Assembly: GCA_037903475.1 (NCBI GenBank)
Contig: JBAJFG010000002.1
Location: forward strand, 3,596,001 to 3,660,000
Reading direction: 5' to 3'
Source: Ancylostoma caninum
Lineage: Eukaryota; Nematoda; Chromadorea; Rhabditida; Ancylostomatidae
Length of the DNA stretch: 64,000 bases
The translations under genes were made by a program, and so were the position numbers. Positions 57,101 through 64,000 of the stretch are shown here, piece by piece. Numbering within the stretch: position 1 is the stretch's first letter; the number at the start of each line of letters is the position of its first letter. The notes beneath the pieces are model-generated. The model was not told the origin of the DNA. It saw nothing but the letters and a program-made list of their open reading frames with translations, and did not search any database.

Positions 57101-60100
57101 GTTTGGTACTATTCTATCACTACTACGCGCGGTGCACCGTACATCGTAGTAGCTTCCTGCCGACATCATGGCCTCGCTTCATTTCAACAAAGCTGCATAG
57201 GAGAGTCCTGGCGTGCCGTCTCTCATGCAAGCGAGCAGAGTGTATGACGGGCTTGGTTATGACACTCAGCTGTGGGGGTTACTCGGACCTAGCAGTGTTG
57301 GCTGCCCATGCAATTGATTCCGACGATGATAACAGGAACAGTTTTCACATCATGCTTGCTTTCAGGTAAATGAAACCTACAATGAAGAACATTTGGACAA
57401 TATTTGTTAATGTGTATTTTACGACCTCGCAGCTGGAGGTTAGTATTTTCGAAGGAATTGTGACGTGAAAATGATCCTATGTTTTCTAAATTGGCAGTTA
57501 AAGGCAGTGTAATACCTCATGATGAGTATGGAAATGTCAACAGAATCAGGTCCTACTCGACGCGCTGTTTCCAATGATGTGCTTGAAATCTGAGAAAAAA
57601 CGGTCAAAAACCCCTATTTTGAAGGCTAAACTTCATATTGGAGCGAAAGAGTTCCTTTGCTAGGAAGCTAAAAGAAGCGGAGCTGAGAAGTCAAAATTGT
57701 GCATCGAAATGAACTTTCCAGCATAGCTATACAGAAACTTAAAGGTAGAGGTCCACCTCATCTTCGTAGTTCGGCTAACAGCAGATTCTGCATCTACTCG
57801 ACGCGGTGGTTCCAATGGTATACATAAATTGTCTCAGAATGGTCTATAAACCCGTCTTCCAGGACGGGGTCTGTAACAGTTTGCCAACCCGAGTTGACGT
57901 GTGAAGCCGTTGATCTTATCGATTGAACACGCCAAGACTCGTTGACCAACGCGGCAGCCGTGGCAGGCAGCCAGCACAGTTTGGAGCGATCCGCCTCCGG
58001 GCTCCAAATTTTTATCCAGTTCGAGCCTTTCAAAAATGGGTATTTCGTCGCTTCTGTGCCTGTTGATGTACATCCCAGGGATCTACATGATGAGAAGGTC
58101 TAGGATTAATGGTAAATCCAACAGGCAGAACGAGGTGGCCCCCTGCCTTTAATGACATTCCGGGGGGACATCTGCTCCAACCTTACTTATTGCCATGAAC
58201 ATCAAAGTCTTTGCATTTTCGAATGTGTATCTGCTCCCATACTGCATTAATCCTCTAATCTGCGAATCAAACCCAATCTAATGGCAATGTTAGCGGAAGT
58301 AAGTCACTTGAGTGACTTTGACTCCCTGTTGAAAAGGGCCTGACTAATACTTAAAAAATATGCATCAATTTCACAAGTTGTACTTCAATTTTCTTATGAA
58401 TAGATTTGCACGTAATTTGCTTCGTTACCTATTTCACTTTTGTTATATCTTTACCGTGTAACGGGCCAGGACGCGGTCGGAGCAGATGTCCCCCCGGACT
58501 GTCATTAAGTTTCTGTGCATAGCTATTTTCGAATGAACAAGTATTGCCGTGTTGAAAACATGCCGCACCCTCCGTAAGCTTCAGCTACAGAATGAATCCT
58601 CTCGTCCACTGGCCAAGAATTCCGAGATTCTCGGCCAAAGAAATCTGTAACTTATGGGGTTTTCGACGTTTCCGTGAAACTTAAAACACATCTCTGTGCT
58701 CAGCGGATCGCATATTTGGGGCTGAGATGGGGATCTCGAACGCAATCCCTCAGTCGAGAGACTGCCTTTGAGTTTGTGTGATGGAACCAGTAGTTGTTAG
58801 TGGAAGCTAAGTGCATCTTCACTGCACATGTTAGGCCACAGATCCCTTCAATACATACAGACAGAAAGCTATTATTCGGCGTGCTTTTACGCATGACAAG
58901 ATGTTAAACCTTGGTGGTACTGCTGGCTTCCAATCTGCCTGATCCCTTTTTATAGACCCAATTATAGTGTTTCCACAGAAGAATTCTACAGATGGGCATT
59001 GGGTACTGGAGAAAGCAGTTCTCCGCGATTTGCCAAGCTTCGCGATTGGCGACTCACGCAACCGGCCAATCCCGCACTGAGCTTGGTTGCGCCGCCCTTC
59101 CCAGGCGTAATGCTCCACACCCTCCTCCCCCCCCCCCTTCTACCAGACTTCAAGATTCCGCTATATTAGGGCGGAGATCTGCACCCAAAATGATAGGAAC
59201 TGGTTGAATTGAGCGAGGGTCGAACTGCAATTTTAGAACTACAAGTTTTTGCACCACAACATCTCGAAATTCTCCCACATACTCCGTTGAGATATGTCAT
59301 TCCTCACTATGCCAATATCAGTGTCTTGTTGCTCTTTTCAGCTAGCTGAAGTCGTTCACTTGCAAATAATTAAAGAAGTAAATAAAGATAGAAGAAAAAA
59401 ACAAGAAGCGTTTGCTCCACTGTGTTTTTCTCAACCCAAATGTTTTATGGGTAGTTATTTCTTAGATAGAAGACTTTCAGTATGAACCCACATATTCAAG
59501 AAGGCTGCACGTTGTCAGTTCGTGACCGCTAGCGCAAGCTTCGAGAAGCGGCGTCATTCCATCCGAATCAGCGGCGTTCGGGTCTGCTCCAGCCTGGAGG
59601 AGGGCATCAACTACCTGAAAGATGTCAGAAGAACTAATTCGGATTTAATTCTTTGTTGAATAGGAAAGTCAAAACGCAGGAAATAAAATAAGAAGACAGA
59701 CCACATTCTGACTGCAACTGCTGGCGTAATGCAGTGCTTGGCGGTCCTTGCTATCAGCTCTATCTACGCTAGCGCCTTGCTCAAGTAGTAGGCGAACTAC
59801 CTGGAATAAAAGCCAAGATTCATTGAGAACTTCAGCTTACAACGTATCCTTGAAGCTATCACCTGTAAGTTACCGCAGGCCGCCGCCATCATCAATGCTG
59901 TTTGGCCTCGGCGATTGCAGTCGTCCAACTAAAGGCTTTCACTCATCAGTACTTACAGATTGTTGCCAACTAGGGAAACAATCCTGCCGTCCTTTTTTTT
60001 TGCGTTAGAAGGGGCGGGGGGAGGGGGGATGAAGAGTCAGGTTCCCAATCTGGCGCCCTAATCTGCGAAACCTTTCAAGAATAATATTATACGACAATTT

Positions 60101-60333
60101 CTTCATGTCGTGAATATTGTAGACTCCTGTTTTCATTCTTTTATTGGCTAGATTTCGGTGATTAACACCTTCGTCAGGCCTAGAATACATTCCAACATAT
60201 CCTCTAGCACTCATGATAACAATGAAGAGGAATGAGTAACTAGACTGACCAAACAAGATGACTCTAGTTACTCATTTCTCTGTAAGATCATTGTTGTCGT
60301 GAGTGCTAGAAGATATGTTAGGATGTATTCTAT

Positions 60334-60372
<39 letters not shown>

Positions 60373-60482
60373 TTCATTCATTCATACACTCAGGGTGCAC
60401 CGAAAAATAGAACACTGAAACTTAGGTGGAATAACTTCATCTGCATCTACCCTTGTAATACAGTGAAGACTTGTTCCAATCC

Positions 60483-60536
<54 letters not shown>

Positions 60537-62268
60537 GTGTCATGCGCAGTATATTAGAGAGACCGGTCGACCGCTCTCTGTACGATTAAATGAGCACATA
60601 GCTAGTAAAAAACGGGAGAGTCTGATAACACCCTTGGGGAAACATAGAAGGGAAGACCATGATGGACTTGATTTCGATGTAAAATGTACCATTCTTGCTT
60701 ACGAACCACAAACATCGGCCAGAAAAACCCTTGAGGCATTCTGGATCTGTGAGCGGAATCCCAGAATGAACGGCAGAAATGAGCATTTAGCGATCACCAG
60801 TGACCTAATGCCTTTTCTATCATTGTGTGAGCTATAAGATTGCCAGGACTATTTATGCTCGGCAAGTGACACCAGCAGAGCCAGTAGTCCGCACTCGCTC
60901 ACCAAAGCGGATCTGTTCATAACACCAAAGCGGAAGTCCATCTCCGCCAAATTCGTAGGAGCACGTGGTGAGTGTCATTTTCTGCTACGGGTCTCACAGT
61001 GTTCTGACTGAAACGAGTCGAACGCACTGGGAGAGGAGGCGTTTGATAGGTTAAGTCGTAAATTAATAACACCTTGAACCGCTTTCAGGCCTCTGAAGAC
61101 GACGTATAGTCGAAACGTTAGGCCAATAAACGTGCTCATGTAACAACCTGTGAGGCGCAGAAGCATTCATAATATATATATATATATATATATATCAGTG
61201 GCGGACGCAGAAAGTGGGCGGGAGGGGGGGCGTGGGAAGAAAAGTGGGGTCTCCGCCGTTTTGGGGACCCAGACGGAAAATAAAATTAATAATAATATTA
61301 ATTATAATAATAAACAATAAATAAAAAATATATTAAAAATAATAATAAAAATAAACAATTAAAAATAAACTAACACAAGATTTTTATTTGTATTGTAAAG
61401 TAATTTCGAAAATTTGGCGACCCATTCTCGGGGGCGCCCCCCCGCCCCCCCCCCCTGCGTCCGCCACTGATATATATATATACAGGGGGGGGCCATAAGT
61501 TATTGTACAACGTTTGCTCATTTATTTCTCCACCAGCAACACATGGATTATCCTGCTCTTTTCGCTGCCGAATAGAGCAGGGATCAAAGTATCTTACAGT
61601 TAAAACCCGGTTTCCCGGGAGAGTTTTGCTTTGGAGCAGTTGGACTTAGAACAGGTTTTTGAAAAAAGCGGGTTGATGTGGAAATTTTTTACGAAAAATC
61701 CACCAAATCTCTAAAGTGGGGTGTACTGCTTAGATGCATCTTAAAGAGCAAAGAATGCTCTTTCTAAAAATATCAAACTGTTTTTGTGGCTGTTTTGCTC
61801 GGAAATTGCGGGCAGAGTTAGTGCATTTTGCGGCACCGAAAGTCTGCAATGAATGTTTCCGATAAACTTTTTTCGTTATCTTGGAAGTATCCAGGAGGTT
61901 TTTGTGATCAAAAGATAGAGCAAATCCAGCTCTATTAAACAGTGCCTAGTGCGGCAAAAAATATTTTACTACTGCGGAGAAATGGGCCAGCAAACGTTGT
62001 ACAATAACTTATGGCCCCCCCTGTATAGCCCCCCCCCCGAGAATGGGTCGCCAAATTTTCGAAATTACTTTACAATACAAATAAAAATCTTGTGTTAGTT
62101 TATTTTTAATTGTTTATTTTTATTATTATTTTTAATATATTTTTATTTATTGTTTATTATTATAATTAATATTATTATTAATTTTATTTTCCGTCTGGGT
62201 CCCCAAAACGGCGGAGACCCCACTTTTCTTCCCACGCCCCCCCTCCCGCCCACTTTCTGCGTCCGCCA

Positions 62269-62315
<47 letters not shown>

Positions 62316-63117
62316 TAGGCCTGACGAAAGTATTAATCACCGAAAGCTAGCCAAAAATGATTGAAAAATAGGAGTCTACAATACTCACGACAAGAAGAAA
62401 CGAATACTAAATGAGGCTCAAGGATAGCATCATCTTACCATATATGAAAATTGATTTGAAAAATGAATTAGTTTCTTTCAAAAGCAGATTTGCAGATGCG
62501 CAATAGAAGTGTCACTTCGCAGGCGGTGGGGATGCGTGCGAGCAAAGCGACCTCACTGAATTCTGACGTGAAGTATCGAGCAACTTTTCTTTTTCGCCTT
62601 TCTCTGTTGCTAGGGTTCTGGGAAGCCCGCTGGACATCATTTATTTATTCAATCTCGATACTAATCTCTCCTGAGTCCTACTATTCAGCGCCTACTAGAG
62701 TGGCGTGCTCAGAACTGCTTTGCGGTTGTTAACCATGTTTATGTATACCTTTGCCCCAGCCTCGATGAGTATTTGGCAGACGTTGTGGTGACCGAGATAA
62801 GCAGCGTACAGCAGCGGAGTCCACTCCGAAAGATTCTTTTCGTTGGGGTCGAACTTCTTGCTGGCAATTAGTGCCTAAGCATAAAAATTCTAATTCCTTA
62901 GGAAAAGCTGCAAAGGATTCAGACCTACTTGAATAACGTTGGCATCGCCGATGCTGGCAGCTGTGTGGGCATCCATTCGGAAATTGTCTTCCTTGTGCAG
63001 TGGAGGCATGGGCTTCCCTAGGATCTCCGCTGCCAGCCCCCCTCCTTCTCCCGACCTCTCCCCTTGAACGTAAGCGACTCCAGGACGAGCTGCGGAGAAT
63101 CGCACTCGTACTGACAT
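54122..63117 (-). CDS. anks3: ANKS3-like ankyrin repeat and SAM domain protein
   Basis: Eight exons with agreeing phases: 62929-63117, 62749-62874, 59863-59928, 59702-59800, 59492-59614, 56113-56239, 54356-54486 and 54122-54295, giving 344 aa. The ankyrin repeats match ANKS3 in order: DAHTAASIGDANVIQ, then SEWTPLLYAAYLGHHNVC, RRGQTALMMAAACGN, VVRLLLEQGASVDRADSKD and DGMTPLLEACASGHE. The SAM domain (about residues 252-315) contains LVDKFKAENIDLNLFFDLTE and GIAYGPKKRMLTVIDRYR. In vertebrates ANKS3 joins the ANKS6-BICC1-NEK7 ciliary network through its SAM domain; the same role here is inference. The start at 63117 is tentative. The stop at 54122 may be bypassed by a donor-like GTATGTAG at 54129-54136, leading to an unseen coiled-coil exon. 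Intron 2 holds the Penelope-like and palindromic repeats. Confidence 0.88.
54729..56061. mobile_element. hAT-like element with ATTCGAA subterminal arrays
   Basis: The ends are inverted TAGAGCTTTGACCGAAT and TAGAGTTTTAAATTCGAA. The flanking octamers ctctatac (54721-54728) and ctccatac (56062-56069) match 7 of 8. Dense ATTCGAATATTCGAA-like repeats fill 54735-54945 and 55905-56055, while the middle is unique and has no transposase. It lies in an anks3 intron. Confidence 0.75.
56548..56629. repeat. 82-bp hairpin related to the 61483 mariner MITE
   Basis: The left arm begins GCTGTACAATGTTCGCCCAA and the right arm is its near complement, with the loop near AAGAGGATTC. The right arm, read in reverse complement, resembles TTATTGTACAACGTTTGC of the MITE at 61483-62023. 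It is therefore probably an internally deleted relative. Confidence 0.6.
57497..57570 (+). repeat. Fragment of TTAA-type family 2
   Basis: It begins TTAAAGGCAGTGTAATACC and includes CCTACTCGACGCG and TTTCCAATG, matching the left part of 57739-58152 (CTACTCGACGCGGTGGTTCC). Confidence 0.5.
57739..58152. mobile_element. TTAA-type MITE, family 2, copy 2
   Basis: The ends are TTAAAGGTAGAGGTCCACCT and, inverted, CCCCCTGCCTTTAA. It is in opposite orientation to the copy at 44635-45058. It lies in an anks3 intron. Confidence 0.75.
58160..59480. other. anks3 intron stretch, nothing recognised
   Basis: No exon or named repeat was seen. It contains a C-run (59128-59138) and a GC-rich patch (59020-59110). 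Confidence 0.4.
60153..60177 (-). ncRNA. Hammerhead-like motif 1
   Basis: The minus strand reads CTGACGA, a GGTG-TTAAT-CACC hairpin, then GAAA, matching the hammerhead core CUGANGA - stem II - GAAA. There is one extra A before stem II. Flanking stems I and III were not resolved. Confidence 0.45.
60332..60385 (+). repeat. TTTA microsatellite
   Basis: Tandem TTTA units, then TTCA units (to about 60385). Confidence 0.9.
60484..60535. repeat. TA microsatellite
   Basis: About 26 TA units directly abutting the GIY-YIG fragment. Others are at 61171-61195, 61470-61482 and 62272-62315. Confidence 0.9.
60538..60837 (+). pseudogene. GIY-YIG endonuclease fragment of a Penelope-like element
   Basis: The frame reads CHAQYIRETGRPLSVRLNEH, then TPLGKHRREDHDGLDFDV and SARKTLEAFWICERNPRMN, ending in a TAA near 60837. 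This is the C-terminal GIY-YIG nuclease typical of these elements. The conserved YIG glycine is Arg here (YIR). The sequence that should encode the GIY part is replaced by the TA microsatellite. The Arg of VRLNEH and the catalytic-type Glu of TLEAFW remain. Confidence 0.7.
61093..61115 (+). ncRNA. Hammerhead-like motif 2
   Basis: CTGAAGA, then a GAC-GTATA-GTC hairpin, then GAAA, followed by CGTTAGGCCAATAAACG. It has the same extra-base arrangement as motif 1. Confidence 0.45.
61196..62271. repeat. 1.08 kb palindrome: inverted CAGTGG-family copies around a mariner MITE
   Basis: The left copy (61196-61469) has both terminal repeats (CAGTGGCGGACGCAG and complement). The right copy (62029-62271) is inverted and lacks one terminus. 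Over about 240 bp the arms are nearly identical by eye, differing mainly in homopolymer lengths. TA microsatellites lie at both outer edges. Confidence 0.85.
61483..62023. mobile_element. Tc1/mariner-type MITE at the palindrome centre
   Basis: It begins CAGGGGGGGGCCATAAGTTA, with the inverted copy TAACTTATGGCCCCCCCTG at the other end, flanked by TA on both sides (61481-61482 and 62024-62025). The inverted arms continue as TTGTACAACGTTTGC. There is no transposase. Confidence 0.8.
62321..62345 (+). ncRNA. Hammerhead-like motif 3 (degenerate)
   Basis: CTGACGA, AGTATTAATCACC and GAAA. Stem II is weakened relative to motif 1, while flanking sequence (GGAGTCTACAATACTCACGA, about 62373) matches the motif 1 locus in reverse complement. 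Confidence 0.4.
62420..62745. other. anks3 intron stretch, nothing recognised
   Basis: No exon or repeat family was recognised between the palindrome region and exon 62749-62874. Confidence 0.35.
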
Positions 63118-63484
63118 TTCTGAATTTCTGAACACTATAAATAATGACAATAATAGGACACACTAACGCAAAAAGGGCGCAATAAACCCACTTCCCTCTC
63201 ACACGACTCCACCAGGAAAAGAACTTAAAAAGCGAGATTTTTGTACTAAATGAGTTCAAAGAAATTTTAACAGACAGCAAAGGAACTGATCACTTCTAAC
63301 GTTCTATTGGGCGAACTTGTGAAAACGTTCCCCTACAAACTCTTAATCATTTCTTTAAAATATCTACGATGTTCTAGTTAGGATAACTTCTAAAGCTATG
63401 TCTGTCGCTTACAGGTTCTCACTGAGCCTATATGTATGGTGATAATGTATTCGAGGAAGATGATAAAGTCAACTTTTCTTGCAG

Positions 63485-63575
63485 AGTAATCATAGAGGTG
63501 TCACGAAAGCCTGTCGAGGATATCGTTCTGCGTAACTTCATGCCTCTTACCAAGATTGCACTGCGACGTACATAA
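63485..63575 (+). CDS. Orphan plus-strand terminal exon
   Basis: Acceptor TTTTCTTGCAG is followed by an open frame (EVSRKPVEDIVLRNFMPLTK) to TAA at 63573-63575. An AATAAA at about 63620 could be its polyadenylation signal. Upstream exons were not found. If real, the gene overlaps or diverges from anks3. No family was recognised. Confidence 0.45.
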
Positions 63576-63629
63576 CGGCTCGACAAAGACGATAAAAAAG
63601 ATTTGTGTGTAGTTGTTTAATAAATGTAT

Positions 63630-64000
63630 TTATTTATTCAATTGGTGCAAACGTTTTCTCAGAGATTTTCCGTGTCCTCAGCCGGGATCATTTTCCATCG
63701 AATTGGTACGTCGATGTCATGGAACCCAGTTATGGAACAGTTGCGGGGCGAAGGGGTTGGAAATTGCAATTCTTGTGTTGGATGCTTGGCAATCGTTTTC
63801 ACTTGAAATGCATAAACGCAGGGATGAGAACAAGTATGGTGTGAGACAGGAAGTCCAGAAGTTGGAAGCTATGAGAAGCTCGAAATATGGGAAATTTGAA
63901 GGGATAAAGACACCAGGTATTACTTAAAATAACTCGGCTACTGCCTTTCCGAAATCTAGTATTTATATGTCCGCATGACACCAGAACTCCGGGATTCAGG
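63630..64000. other. Right edge, nothing recognised
   Basis: Several overlapping open frames occur, but none has convincing splice signals or family motifs. Confidence 0.35.

Larger units (their letters stand above)
60060..61135 (+). mobile_element. Penelope-like element remnant
   Basis: It comprises an inverted pair of terminal sequences (60181-60255 minus and 60260-60332 plus, both ending GATATGTT(G/A)GAATGTATTCTA-like), a TTTA array, a TA array, a GIY-YIG coding fragment (60538-60837) and a 3' tail with a hammerhead-like motif (61093-61115). Penelope-like elements are known to carry GIY-YIG endonucleases and hammerhead motifs. The reverse transcriptase part is missing. It sits in anks3 intron 2. 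Confidence 0.7.

Noticed and set aside
60463..60537. Tyr-Ile repeat protein segment
   Set aside because: It is the translation of the TA microsatellite. The same applies at 62272-62315.

Overview
This window is nematode nuclear DNA. I infer this from compact exons with tight GTRAGT donors and (T)TNCAG acceptors, probable spliced-leader-type acceptors just upstream of start codons, an RTE-type LINE, a Penelope-like GIY-YIG fragment, and many palindromic MITEs. The repeat families look like those of strongylid (hookworm-like) worms, but I cannot fix the species from sequence alone. There are no operonic bacterial features, rRNA genes or CRISPR arrays.

Four multi-exon host genes can be assembled with every intron phase agreeing. 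(1) An unrecognised gene X lies on the minus strand; its last 16 exons run from 7965 down to 2394. (2) A chromodomain gene lies on the minus strand from 21601 to 10525. Its chromodomain is cut in two by a 7.9 kb intron. (3) A complete drp-1 (dynamin-related GTPase of mitochondrial fission, 712 aa, 18 exons) lies on the minus strand from 41241 to 26125. (4) A complete pick-1 (PDZ-BAR protein, 408 aa, 12 exons) lies on the plus strand from 47684 to 52147. (5) An ANKS3-like ankyrin/SAM gene lies on the minus strand from 63117 to 54122 (344 aa in 8 exons). Orphan but well-spliced exons lie at 41791-41918, 42196-42438, 45282-45535 (minus) and 63485-63575 (plus).

Most of the remaining sequence is transposable elements sitting in the introns. 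Two LTR retroelements are structurally complete, with matching LTRs and 5-bp target duplications, yet each encodes only Gag plus an aspartic protease, with no reverse transcriptase or integrase. One is Ty3-like (36150-40523, plus strand, antisense in drp-1 intron 1). The other is BEL/Pao-like (14636-19170, minus strand, inside the chromodomain intron) and was itself hit by a 1.44 kb DNA element. Both LTR pairs are almost identical, so the insertions are young. Both ORFs run toward the 3' LTR through an unusual basic tail. This is the most interesting feature of the window.

Other repeats include two MITEs with perfect 9-bp duplications (Mutator-like), several hAT-like elements with 8-bp duplications and subterminal repeat arrays, six copies of a CAGTGGCGGACGCAG family, Tc1/mariner-type and TTAA-type MITEs, a 1.1 kb inverted repeat pair assigned as arms that carry a pol III B-box-like motif, a near-perfect 1.08 kb palindrome, and a Penelope-like remnant with three hammerhead-like motifs.
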